NCBI GenBank assembly: GCA_963761445.1 | Contig: CAVXHV010000005.1 | Span: forward strand, 5,394,001 to 5,458,000 | Length of the DNA stretch: 64,000 bases | Direction: 5' to 3' | From: CAVXHV01 sp963761445 | GTDB taxonomy: Bacteria > Planctomycetota > Planctomycetia > Isosphaerales > Isosphaeraceae | Shown here: piece after piece, positions 43,176 to 52,127 of the stretch | Layout: the number at the start of each line of letters is the position of its first letter | Numbering within the stretch: position 1 is the first letter of the stretch | Notes under the pieces: generated by a model | The model's database searches: none | What the model was told of the DNA's origin: nothing | Seen by the model: only the letters and a program-made list of their open reading frames with translations | Translations under genes and position numbers: made by a program

Positions 43176-44481
43176 CCTCGATCCGGAGCTCGAGCCGGCC
43201 CACGACAACCTCGGCACCGCACTGCTGGCCCAGGGCCGCCTGGAAGAGGGCATCGCCGAATTCCGCAAGGCCATCGAGCTCAACCCCAAGTGCGCGGACG
43301 CCCACTACAACCTCGGCACCGCTCTCTCGGCCAAGAACCAGTTTGACGAGGCCATCGACGAATACAAGAAGGCCATCGACCTCGAACCCACACGCGTGCC
43401 GGCCCACTTCAACCTCGGCAATGCACTGCTGGCCCGGAACCAGTTGGACCCGGCCATCGCCGAATTCCGCAAGGCCATCGAGCTCGAACCCAAGCTCGCC
43501 AGTGCCCACACCAACCTCGGTGTCGCATTGAAGGCCAGGAACCAGTCGGACGAGGCCATCGCCGAACACCGGAAGGCCATCGAGCTCGAACCGAGGCTCG
43601 CGATGGCCCACTACAACCTCGGCGCCGAACTGATCGCCAGGAACCAGTTGGACGAGGCCATCGCTGAATACAAGAAGGCCGTCGAGCTCGAACCCAGGTG
43701 GGCTCGCGCCCACTACGACCTTGGCCTCACACTCACGGCGAAGAACCAGTTGGACGAGGCCATTGCTGAATACAAGAAGGCCATCGACCTTCACGCAGAT
43801 TTCTATGCCGAGGCGAACTGTAACCTGGCCTTTATTCTTCAATCACAAGGCCAATTATCTGCTTCTCTTGATCTCTTTCAACGAGGACACGCATCAGGCA
43901 TCAAGCGCAAAGACTGGCGCTACCCGTCGGCCCAGTGGGTAGCTAGCGCCGAACGGCTGGTGCACCTGGAGGCCAAGCTCGCCGACGTTCTCGGAGGGAA
44001 AGCCACTGCCGCCGACAACCGCGAACGCCTTGGCCTCGCGGAGGTGTGCCAGCTCAAGCGCCGGCACGCCGCCGCCGCGCGGCTCTTTGCCGAGGCCTTC
44101 ACCACCGACCCGAAACTGGCTGACGACCTGAAAGCTCACGCTTGGTATAACGCCGCCTGCTCCGCCGCCCTGGCCGCGTCCGGTCAAGGGACCGACGCCG
44201 GCGAGCTCGACGACCAGGAGCGCCCCCGGCTGCGACAGAAGGCGCACGCCTGGCTGCGGTCAGACCTGGAACAGTGGGCCAAACGATGGGAAGCCGGCAA
44301 GCCGGAAGATCGCCAGGTCATGCGGGCCACGCTCGAGCACTGGCAGCGTGACACCGACCTGGCCGGCGTTCGTGAGGCGGGCGCGCTCCAAAAACTGACG
44401 GCCCAGGAGCAGGAGGCATGGCGGAAACTCTGGGCCGATGTGGCGGCATTGCTGCAGAAAGCAGGAGACGCCAAGGGATAG
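42865..44481 (+). CDS. TPR C-terminal part of the same kinase
   Basis: Meaningful sequence begins at about 43085 (PTYAPAHFNLGKALQARNQW); upstream residues are an incidental extension. Seven further TPRs of the pattern YNLGxALxARNQLDEAIAEY-KKAIDLEP are encoded by 102-bp DNA repeats. A C-terminal domain follows (DWRYPSAQWVASAERLVHLE, LAEVCQLKRRHAAAARLFAE, AWLRSDLEQWAKRWEAGKPE) and ends KAGDAKG. This ending is typical of planctomycete kinases of this architecture, so the two parts form one protein of about 1290 residues. Confidence 0.8.
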   Translation: MTSNPRTPSPITTSAPYCMPGTSGTRPWANTARPLTSTPMSHWPTATSASLSRPGTSGTTPWPSTARPLTSTPTYAPAHFNLGKALQARNQWNEAITEHRKAIDLDPELEPAHDNLGTALLAQGRLEEGIAEFRKAIELNPKCADAHYNLGTALSAKNQFDEAIDEYKKAIDLEPTRVPAHFNLGNALLARNQLDPAIAEFRKAIELEPKLASAHTNLGVALKARNQSDEAIAEHRKAIELEPRLAMAHYNLGAELIARNQLDEAIAEYKKAVELEPRWARAHYDLGLTLTAKNQLDEAIAEYKKAIDLHADFYAEANCNLAFILQSQGQLSASLDLFQRGHASGIKRKDWRYPSAQWVASAERLVHLEAKLADVLGGKATAADNRERLGLAEVCQLKRRHAAAARLFAEAFTTDPKLADDLKAHAWYNAACSAALAASGQGTDAGELDDQERPRLRQKAHAWLRSDLEQWAKRWEAGKPEDRQVMRATLEHWQRDTDLAGVREAGALQKLTAQEQEAWRKLWADVAALLQKAGDAKG

Positions 44482-44733
44482 CATTCTGACGACGACCTGA
44501 ACGAAACAACAAAGAAGCGGCCGGTGAGCCTCACCGCCAAGCAGGATTTTGACTGCACAGGCAAAGCCCTGGCGCTCGGCCTGCGCCGGGGGCGCTCACG
44601 CAATCATTTGACGGTCCAGAGCGTGACAGAGAGAAATGCTCTTTTTATCTCATGCCATCACACATCATATAAAAAAGAATCGTAAATATCGAAAATTGTT
44701 GCGATTGTTATCGTCGGGGTAGAGGCACGTCGC

Positions 44734-47700
44734 GTGATTAGAGCTGTGGGAGCACCGCGATCACGGTGGACGGCTCTCATCTGCTCGCATGCAGGATTCC
44801 TCAAAAGGAGGTCGACCATTTCCCTTTCACCCTGGCTTTCCTGGCCCCTTTCTTGGAGCCATACCCGGCGCGGCCAGCGCCGTAACTCGCCATCGCGGTG
44901 GAAAAACGCCCGCTTCTCGCTCGAACCGCTCGAAGGTCGGGCGCTGCTGGCGAGCTACACAGCCGCGGGCGTCTCAGACTTGATCGCCGACATCACTGAC
45001 GCCAACACGAACGGTGGCGCGAACACGATCACACTGAAGGCCGCGACCACCGCCCCCTACGTCCTGACCACCGTGGATAACACCACGGACGGCGCCACCG
45101 GACTGCCGGTGATCGCCGCCAACGATAACCTGACGATCGACGGCGGCGGCGACACCATCGAGCGAAGTATTGTATCGGGAACACCGGATTTCCGGTTGTT
45201 CGACGTGGCGATCGGAGCGTCGCTCTCGCTGCAGAGCTTGGCGCTGCAAGGCGGTTCGGCGACCGGTGCGGGGGTGTCGGCGGAGGGCGGGGCGATTTTT
45301 AGCCAAGGCGCCTTGACCTTGACCGGCGTGACCGTGCAGAACAACCAGGCCGTCGGTATCGCCGGCGTTCCAGGATTACCTTCTTCTCCTGCGGGGCCGG
45401 GCGGCAACGCGTTCGGGGGCGGGCTCTACGTGGCCGGCGGAACGGCCGCGCTCTACAACGCGACCCTCTCCTCCAATACCGCTCTGGGCGGCGCCGGCGG
45501 CCCGGCGGCATCTGAGAGTACCCACATTCAGGGTACCGGCGGCAACGCCTTCGGGGGCAGCCTGGAGGTCGCCGGCGGCACGGTCACACTCAGCGGCGAT
45601 ACCCTTTCTTCCAATGTCGCTCAGGGCGGCCATGGCGGCAACGGGATTCGCGACGGAAACGAGGGGGCAGGCGACGGCGGCAACGGGTACGGGGGCGCGC
45701 TCCAGGTCAGTGGCGGCACGGCCAGCGTGTTTAGCTCGACCCTATCGTTCAATACCGCCGAAGGCGGCGACGGGCTGAGTGTCGTTCTTCTCGAGGCCGA
45801 CGGGTTCGGGGGCGCGCTTCAGGTGAATGGCGGAACGGTCAGCCTGACCAGCGCTACCCTGTCCTCCAACACCGCTCAGGGCCTCAGCGGCTACGGGGGC
45901 GCGCTGCAGGTGAACTCAGGCACGGTCAGCCTGACCAGTGCTACCCTGTCCTCCAACACCGCTCTGGGCGGCAACAACGCCTACATCGGCGGCTACGGCT
46001 CCGGCGAAGACGGCATCCCGTACACCTTATCCGAAGGCGGCTACGGCGATGGGGGAGCGCTGCAAGTGAATGGCGGCGTCGTCAGCTTGACCGGTGCTAC
46101 CACCGTGTCCTCCAACACCGCTCAGGGCGGCTACGGATATTACGGCGGCGACGGCAACGGGGGCGCGCTGCAGGTGAGTGACGGCTCGGTTAGCCTGACC
46201 GGCGCTATCCTGTCCTCCAACACCGCTCAGGCCGGCAGCGGCTTCGGCTACGGGGGCTACGGCTACGGGGGCGCGCTGCAGGTGAGCGGCGGCACGGTCA
46301 CCTTGGGCACCGCCGCCCTGTCCTCCAACACCGCTCAGGGCGGCGACTGCACCACCGGCGAGAACGGTTACGCCGGCAACGGCAACGGGGGCGCCCTGGA
46401 GGTGAGTGGCGGCACGGTCAGCCTGACCTTTACTACCGTGTCCGCCAATACCGCCCAGGGCGGCACACCCGCCGACGACGGCGGCTTTGGGTCGGGCGGG
46501 GGCCTCTTTATCTCTCACGGGACCGTCTACCTCGATTCGTTCACCATCGCCCACACTACCAACAACGCTGACAGCACGGGTACGAACGGAAGCTCGGCCA
46601 ACATCGACGGGGGGTACACAGAGAGCATTCCGGTCTTGCAGTCGATCGCCGTCACGCCTGCGAACCCGAGTATACCGAAGGGTGAAACCGAGCAGTTCAC
46701 CGCGACCGGAACGTACTCCGACGACTGCACGCAGAACCTGACGAGCCAGGTCACGTGGGCCTCCGCCACGCCTTCCGTAGCCACGATCTCGAAGGCGTCG
46801 GGGTCGCAAGGCTTGGCGACCGGCGTGATGATGGGCACTACGACGATCAGCGCCACACTCAATGGCGTTACCAGTTCGACGGTGCTGACAGTGAGTGCGG
46901 CGGTCTTGCAGTCGATCGCCGTCGCGCCCGCCAACCCGAGTGTACCGAAAGGTGAAACCGAGCAGTTCACCGCGACGGGAACGTACTCCGACAACTCGAC
47001 GCAGAACCTGACAAGCCAGGTCGCATGGACGTCGGCCACGCCTTCCGTGACCACGATCTCGAACGCCTCGGGATCTCAGGGGTTAGCGACCGGCGTGGCG
47101 ATGGGCCCTTCGACGATCAGCGCCACACTCAATGGGGTCACCGGCTCGTCCGTCCTGACTGTGAGCGCGGCGGTCTTGCGATCGATCGCCGTCTCGCCCG
47201 CCAACCCGAGTGTACCAAGCGGTGAAACCGAGCAGCTCACCGCGACTGGAACGTACTCCGACAGCTCGACACAGAACCTGACAAGCCAGGTCACATGGGC
47301 GTCCGCCACGAGGTCGGCCGTCACGATCTCGAGCGCGGCGGGAACGCAGGGCCTGGCTACGGCGGTGGCGCCGGGCACTTCCACGATCAGCGCCACACTC
47401 AATGGGGTTGCCGGCTCGACCGTGCTGACAGTGAGCGCGGCGGTCTTGCAGTCGATCGCCGTCTCGCCCGCGAACCCGACTGTACCCAACGGTGAAACCG
47501 AGCACTTCACCGCGACGGGAACGTACTCCGACAACTCGACACAGAACCTGACGAGCCAGGTCACATGGGCCGCGGCCACGCCTTCCGTGGCCACGATCTC
47601 GAACGCCTCGGGCTCGCAGGGCTTGGCGACCGGCGTGGCGATGGGCCCTTCGACGATCAGCGCCACACTCAATGGGGTTACCGGCTCGATCGTGTTGACT

Positions 47701-49710
47701 GTGAGTGCCGCGGTCTTGCAGTCGATCGCCGTCACGCCCGCCAACCCGAGTGTACCCGACGGTGAGACCGAGCAGTTCGCCGCGACCGGAACGTACTCCG
47801 ACAACTCGACGCAAATCCTGACGAGCGAGGTCACGTGGGCCTCCGCCACGACCCCGGTGGCCACGATCTCCAGCGCGTCGGGGACGCAGGGCTTAGCGAC
47901 CGGCATGGCGATGGGTCCGTGCATGATCAGCGCCACACTCAATGGGGTCACCGGCTCGACGGTGCTGACTGTGAGCGCGCCGGTCTTGCAGTCGATCGCC
48001 GTCTCGCCCGCGAACCCGACTGTACCCAAAGGCGAAACCGAACGGTTCACCGCGACGGGAACGTACTCCGACAACTTCACGCAGAACCTGACAAGCCAGG
48101 TCACCTGGGTCTCCGCCACGACCTCGGTGGCCACGATCTCGAGCGCGTCGGGGACGCAGGGCTTAGCGACCGGCGTGGCGATGGGCCCAGCCACGATCAG
48201 CGGCACACTCAATGGGGTTGCCGGCTCGACCGTGCTGACTGTGAGCGCGGCGGTCTTGCAGTCGATCGCCGTCTCGCCCGCGAACCCGAGTGTACCCAAA
48301 GGTGAAACCGACCAATGCACCGCGACGGGAACGTACTCCGACAACTCCACGCAGAACCTGACCAGCCAGGTCACGTGGGCCTCCGCCACGACCTCGGTGG
48401 CCACGATCTCCAGCGCGTCCGGAACGCAGGGCCTGGCCACAGCGGCGACGGCGGGCACTTCCACGATCAGCGCCACACTCAATGGCGTTGCCGGCTCGTC
48501 GGTCCTGACGGTGAGCGCGGCAGTCTTGCGATCGATCGCCGTCACGCCCGCGAGCCCGAGTGTCCCCAAAGGTGAGACCGACCAGTTCACAGCGACGGGA
48601 ACGTACTCCGACAACTCGACGCAGAACCTGACGAGCCAGGTGACCTGGGCGTCGACCACGCCTTCCGTGGCCACGATGTCGAACACTTCGGGATCGCAGG
48701 GCTTGGCGACCGGCGTGGCGATCGGTCGTTCGACGATCAGCGCCACACTCAGTGGAGTTGCGGGCTCATCGGTCCTGATGGTGAGCGCGGCGGTCTTCCA
48801 GTCGATCGCCGTCACGCCCGCCAACCCGAGTCTTCCGAAGGGTGAACCCGAGCAGTTCACTGCGACGGGAACATACTCCGACAACACGACACAGAACCTG
48901 ACAAGCCAGGTGACGTGGGCGTCGGCCACGGCCTCAGTGGCCACGATCTCGAACACGGCGGGATCGCAGGGCGTGGCCACGGCGACAGGTCCGGGCACTT
49001 CCACGATCAGCGCCACACTCAATGGGGTTGCCGGCTCAACCGTGCTGACGGTGAGCGCGGCAGTCTTGCGATCGATCGCCGTCACGCCCGCCAACCCGAG
49101 TGTACCCAAAGGCGAAACCGAGCAGTTTACAGCGACAGGAACATATTCCGACAACTCGAAGGAGAATTTGACGACCCAGGTCGAATGGGCCTCGGCCACG
49201 CCCTCGGTGGCCACGATCACGGCGGTGGGTCTGGCGACTGGAGTCGCAACCGGCATGACGGTCATCGACGGCACGTTCGACGGGATTACCGGAAACACCG
49301 AACTGACGGTGACCCGGCCGGTCGCGCCGGCAGTGGTTAGCTTGGCCGGTGTCCTTCCGATATTCAACAGAAAGCATTTGTTGACTGAGATCGTTGTTAC
49401 GTTCAGCGGCGCCGTGGGCGCGGACGAAGCCCAACAAACAGGGCTTTATCGCCTGACAACCCCTGGCAAGCACGGTTCGTTCACCGCCAGGAATGCCGGC
49501 ATCATCAAGCTCCGCTCAGCCGTCTACAGCAAGGCGAATGACACGGTGGCTCTCAAGCCGAAGAACGCGTTCGCCCTGTCAAAACCGATCCAGCTCCAGA
49601 TCAACGGTACACCCCCGTCTGGCCTGCTGGACAGCTTCGGCCGGTTCATCAACGGAGGGAACAACGCGGTGGCCGTGCTCGCCAAAAGTGGGGTGACAAT
49701 CAGCCCATGA
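44734..49710 (+). CDS. LEPR-XLL protein with beta-helix and ten Big_2 (Ig-like) domains
   Basis: This intact 1658-residue protein has a long basic leader, then FSLEPLEGRALLAS (about residues 62-75). Residues about 75-630 form a right-handed beta-helix with GGALQVSGGTVSLTxATLSS-NTAQGG coils. Ten Big_2-type Ig-like domains of 90 residues follow (each VLQSIAVTPANPSVPKGETE ... STISATLNGVTGSTVLTVSA), then a C-terminal domain (VVSLAGVLPIFNRKHLLTEI, LKPKNAFALSKPIQLQINGT). Big_2 domains are common in surface adhesins. It is likely exported and surface-bound. The AT-rich motif at 44640-44743 may be its promoter. No frame break was found in 5 kb. Confidence 0.85.
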   Translation: MIRAVGAPRSRWTALICSHAGFLKRRSTISLSPWLSWPLSWSHTRRGQRRNSPSRWKNARFSLEPLEGRALLASYTAAGVSDLIADITDANTNGGANTITLKAATTAPYVLTTVDNTTDGATGLPVIAANDNLTIDGGGDTIERSIVSGTPDFRLFDVAIGASLSLQSLALQGGSATGAGVSAEGGAIFSQGALTLTGVTVQNNQAVGIAGVPGLPSSPAGPGGNAFGGGLYVAGGTAALYNATLSSNTALGGAGGPAASESTHIQGTGGNAFGGSLEVAGGTVTLSGDTLSSNVAQGGHGGNGIRDGNEGAGDGGNGYGGALQVSGGTASVFSSTLSFNTAEGGDGLSVVLLEADGFGGALQVNGGTVSLTSATLSSNTAQGLSGYGGALQVNSGTVSLTSATLSSNTALGGNNAYIGGYGSGEDGIPYTLSEGGYGDGGALQVNGGVVSLTGATTVSSNTAQGGYGYYGGDGNGGALQVSDGSVSLTGAILSSNTAQAGSGFGYGGYGYGGALQVSGGTVTLGTAALSSNTAQGGDCTTGENGYAGNGNGGALEVSGGTVSLTFTTVSANTAQGGTPADDGGFGSGGGLFISHGTVYLDSFTIAHTTNNADSTGTNGSSANIDGGYTESIPVLQSIAVTPANPSIPKGETEQFTATGTYSDDCTQNLTSQVTWASATPSVATISKASGSQGLATGVMMGTTTISATLNGVTSSTVLTVSAAVLQSIAVAPANPSVPKGETEQFTATGTYSDNSTQNLTSQVAWTSATPSVTTISNASGSQGLATGVAMGPSTISATLNGVTGSSVLTVSAAVLRSIAVSPANPSVPSGETEQLTATGTYSDSSTQNLTSQVTWASATRSAVTISSAAGTQGLATAVAPGTSTISATLNGVAGSTVLTVSAAVLQSIAVSPANPTVPNGETEHFTATGTYSDNSTQNLTSQVTWAAATPSVATISNASGSQGLATGVAMGPSTISATLNGVTGSIVLTVSAAVLQSIAVTPANPSVPDGETEQFAATGTYSDNSTQILTSEVTWASATTPVATISSASGTQGLATGMAMGPCMISATLNGVTGSTVLTVSAPVLQSIAVSPANPTVPKGETERFTATGTYSDNFTQNLTSQVTWVSATTSVATISSASGTQGLATGVAMGPATISGTLNGVAGSTVLTVSAAVLQSIAVSPANPSVPKGETDQCTATGTYSDNSTQNLTSQVTWASATTSVATISSASGTQGLATAATAGTSTISATLNGVAGSSVLTVSAAVLRSIAVTPASPSVPKGETDQFTATGTYSDNSTQNLTSQVTWASTTPSVATMSNTSGSQGLATGVAIGRSTISATLSGVAGSSVLMVSAAVFQSIAVTPANPSLPKGEPEQFTATGTYSDNTTQNLTSQVTWASATASVATISNTAGSQGVATATGPGTSTISATLNGVAGSTVLTVSAAVLRSIAVTPANPSVPKGETEQFTATGTYSDNSKENLTTQVEWASATPSVATITAVGLATGVATGMTVIDGTFDGITGNTELTVTRPVAPAVVSLAGVLPIFNRKHLLTEIVVTFSGAVGADEAQQTGLYRLTTPGKHGSFTARNAGIIKLRSAVYSKANDTVALKPKNAFALSKPIQLQINGTPPSGLLDSFGRFINGGNNAVAVLAKSGVTISP
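46631..49315. repeat. 270-bp tandem repeat, ten copies (Big_2 domains)
   Basis: The period is exactly 270 bp: gtcttgcagtcgatcgccgt recurs from 46633 with few changes. The copies vary at codon third positions and in short peptide patches (SVPKG, TVPNG, SVPDG, SLPKG), so homogenisation is partial. Copy number could change by recombination. Confidence 0.85.
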
Positions 49711-49820
49711 CCGGTAAACCGTGAACGAGCTCGCACCATCCAGCTCCGGCGATCGATCTGCGCGTCGGGCCAAGCTGTTTTTTTCACGCGGATCGATCCT
49801 CTCCCAGAAAGGTCTGCATC

Positions 49821-51650
49821 ATGTTGTTTGCATCCTGGTCTTTGCGTTTGTCAACGGGCTCTCCGGCTCAGTCGCGGCGCCCTGGATCAAGGCGCAGACT
49901 CTCGCGGCGCTCGGTCCTGCCGCGATTGGAAGTGATGGAGGACCGGAAGCTGCTCAGCACCTTCATGGTGAGCAGCTTGGCTGACAGCGGCGCCCACTCG
50001 CTGCGGGCAGGCATCCAGTCTGGCGATGCCACGATCGCATTCGCGCCGGGGCTGCACGGCACAATCACACTCGACAGCGAATTGCAGATCAACCAGACCG
50101 TGACCATCGACGGCCCCGGGGCGAACGAGTTGTTTGTGAGCGGCAACAACTCGGGCCGCGTCTTCGAGGTCGCGGCGGGCCAGGTGGCCATCTCCGGCCT
50201 GACGATCACCGATGGCCAGGAAATCGCCGCCGATGGCGGCGGCATTCTTGTCGACGCGGGCGCTACCCTGAACCTTGACCAGGTCGTCGTGTCCGGCAAC
50301 AGTACCCACGCCGACTCCGCAGGCAACTTTGGCGACGGCGGTGCCGTCGAGAATGACGGCAGCCTCACCGTCACCCAATCCCTCTTCACGCACAACGTGG
50401 CCTCCGGCGGCGAATACGCCGCTCCCATCACCGGTTCCATCACGGAGGGTTCTGCCGGCGGAGCCATCGACAGCCAGGGTCCTACGCTGACGGTGAGCGA
50501 TAGTCAATTCACCGGTAATGAAGCGGTCGGCCCCTCGACGGGGACTGGTGAAGGCAATGGCGGCGCCATCAACAGCAGTTCCCCCGCGACCATCACCTAT
50601 TCCACGTTCAATGGCAACGAGGCGCTCGGCAGAACCACCAACGGCGGCGCCCTGAGCACGGGCGAGAACGAAAACTTCGCCGCGCCGTCGCTGGCCATCA
50701 CTAACTGCACGTTCACCGGCAACGAGGCTGTCGGGGCCAATGGGGCCAATAACTCCGCCGCGCTCTTCGGCGGCGAGGCTCTGGGCGGCGCCATGGCCAA
50801 TGCCGGCCCGCTCACCATCGCCAGCAGCACGTTTACCGGCAACAAGGCCGAGGGCGGGGACCAGGGCGAAAACGTCGGCGGCCTTGACCCCAACCCCGTC
50901 CTTGGCGAGGCATGGGGCGGCGGCCTGGTCAACTTCGCCAGCGTGCTCACGATAACCAACACCAACTTCATCGGCAATCAGGCCATCGGCGGCAACTCCG
51001 CCGCGGGCCCCGGCGCTCCAGCCGCGGGCGGCGGCCTCGCCGCGGAAATCTTTGCTGACACGACCCTCACCGGCGTGACCTTCCTCGACAACCAGGCGGT
51101 TGGCGGCAACGGCGGCAGCACCAGCCCCGGATACGCGGGCACGGGCGGCAGCGGGTTCGGCGGCGGCTTCTACAACGGCGTTGACTCAAGCGCCACGGTC
51201 TCGGACGCCTTCGTTAGCGGTAACCTGGCCAAGGGCGGTTCCGGCGGGCCGGGTGCCGCAGGCGGTGTCGGCGCGGGTGGCGGCATCGCCAATGGAGGCG
51301 GCACCGGTGCATTCGAGGTGGCTTTCCTCGGTCTCGGTACGGACACGTCTAGCGTCTCCCTCGCCAGCAGCACGCTGATCTACAACGACGCCCAGGGGGG
51401 CGCCGGCGGTTCCGGGAGCAACGGCGGCAACGGCGCAGGCGGCGGCCTCTACGTGCTCGGCACCACGACCGCGTCGATCGATGCCACGCTCATCACTTTC
51501 GACGCCGCGATGGGCGGCTCCTCCGGCTCAGGCGGCGGCCTCTACATCGACACCTTAGCCGGCGTGACGCTCAGCAAGTCGAGCAAAGTCCTTTTCAACT
51601 TTGCGTCGACGAGCGGTGACAACATCTTCGGAAGCTACACCATAAGTTGA
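49821..51650 (+). CDS. LEPR-XLL beta-helix protein
   Basis: This 609-residue protein begins MLFASWSLRLSTGSPAQSRR with a basic leader and LPRLEVMEDRKLLSTF (about residues 34-49). The remainder is a Gly/Asn-rich right-handed beta-helix: LFVSGNNSGRVFEVAAGQVA, ISGLTITDGQEIAADGGGIL, STFTGNKAEGG and a Gly-rich stretch with GAFEVAFLGLGTDTSSVSLA. It ends LFNFASTSGDNIFGSYTIS. It is probably a secreted surface protein. A degraded copy of its 3' part lies at about 63180-63290. The double-glycine peptide gene follows 110 bp downstream and may share its transcript. Confidence 0.78.
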   Translation: MLFASWSLRLSTGSPAQSRRPGSRRRLSRRSVLPRLEVMEDRKLLSTFMVSSLADSGAHSLRAGIQSGDATIAFAPGLHGTITLDSELQINQTVTIDGPGANELFVSGNNSGRVFEVAAGQVAISGLTITDGQEIAADGGGILVDAGATLNLDQVVVSGNSTHADSAGNFGDGGAVENDGSLTVTQSLFTHNVASGGEYAAPITGSITEGSAGGAIDSQGPTLTVSDSQFTGNEAVGPSTGTGEGNGGAINSSSPATITYSTFNGNEALGRTTNGGALSTGENENFAAPSLAITNCTFTGNEAVGANGANNSAALFGGEALGGAMANAGPLTIASSTFTGNKAEGGDQGENVGGLDPNPVLGEAWGGGLVNFASVLTITNTNFIGNQAIGGNSAAGPGAPAAGGGLAAEIFADTTLTGVTFLDNQAVGGNGGSTSPGYAGTGGSGFGGGFYNGVDSSATVSDAFVSGNLAKGGSGGPGAAGGVGAGGGIANGGGTGAFEVAFLGLGTDTSSVSLASSTLIYNDAQGGAGGSGSNGGNGAGGGLYVLGTTTASIDATLITFDAAMGGSSGSGGGLYIDTLAGVTLSKSSKVLFNFASTSGDNIFGSYTIS

Positions 51651-51760
51651 GCATCGCTCGAGACGGATCTCGTAACCCCGAGCACCGCCTGAATCAGGGC
51701 AGTGGCTTGTCCCTGAGCAACAGTTTCCTTTCAACATCTTTTTTTTTGGAGAATGTCCCA

Positions 51761-51949
51761 ATGAACACGCACGACGACCGTAAAGACGCCAAGGCCGTGA
51801 ACACACCCATGGTTTCCGCCGGGTTGAAGGCGGCCGAGGCGTCGGAGATCAAAGAAGAGCTGACCGACGACCAGCTCGCCGAGATCTCCGGGGGTTTGAA
51901 CCCGCAACCTCTGCCCCCTAAGGTGCCGGACCTTGAGAAGGTGACGTGA
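51761..51949 (+). CDS. 62-residue peptide with double-glycine leader, RiPP/bacteriocin-like
   Basis: The start MNTHDDRKDAKAVNTPMVSA is preceded by a good ribosome site (ggag at 51748). The region KEELTDDQLAEISGG matches the classical double-glycine leader pattern L-x2-x2-L-x2-I/V-x-GG, cleaved by C39-peptidase ABC exporters. Predicted core: LNPQPLPPKVPDLEKVT, 17 residues, four Pro, no Cys or Ser, so lanthipeptide or disulphide chemistry is unlikely. A strong hairpin terminator follows 9 bp after the stop. No modification enzyme, transporter or immunity gene is visible in the window. The frame is open upstream to 51647, but the ribosome site supports this start. Export or modification would have to come from elsewhere. 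Confidence 0.65.
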   Translation: MNTHDDRKDAKAVNTPMVSAGLKAAEASEIKEELTDDQLAEISGGLNPQPLPPKVPDLEKVT

Positions 51950-51958
51950 CAGAGACAG

Positions 51959-51990
51959 GGCCCTCGACGGCCGTTGTCGGGGGCCTTCTC
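51959..51990 (+). terminator. Intrinsic terminator-like hairpin after the peptide gene
   Basis: ggccctcgac (51959-51968) pairs with gtcgggggcc (51976-51985) with a single G-T wobble, loop ggccgtt, followed by ttctct. It marks the end of the 49821-51949 transcription unit. Confidence 0.5.
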
Positions 51991-52127
51991 TGGGTGCTTG
52001 CCGAGCGCCGCGTCGATCGATGCCACGCTCAGCATCCCGAATGCTCCCACCGCGCGGGCGTTCATGAAGACATGAGACGGATTGTTCATCACCAGAGCGA
52101 ATTCAACACCACGGGAGCAAGAGAACC

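Noticed and set aside
42780..43800. CRISPR-like 102-bp periodicity
   Set aside because: The period is the 34-codon TPR unit of a kinase.
46631..49315. CRISPR array suggested by regular repeats
   Set aside because: The 270-bp units are contiguous coding sequence in one frame without unique spacers.
47076..49367. 763-codon minus-strand frame opposite the Big_2 repeats
   Set aside because: It repeats with the same 270-bp period as the sense domains and has no features of its own.
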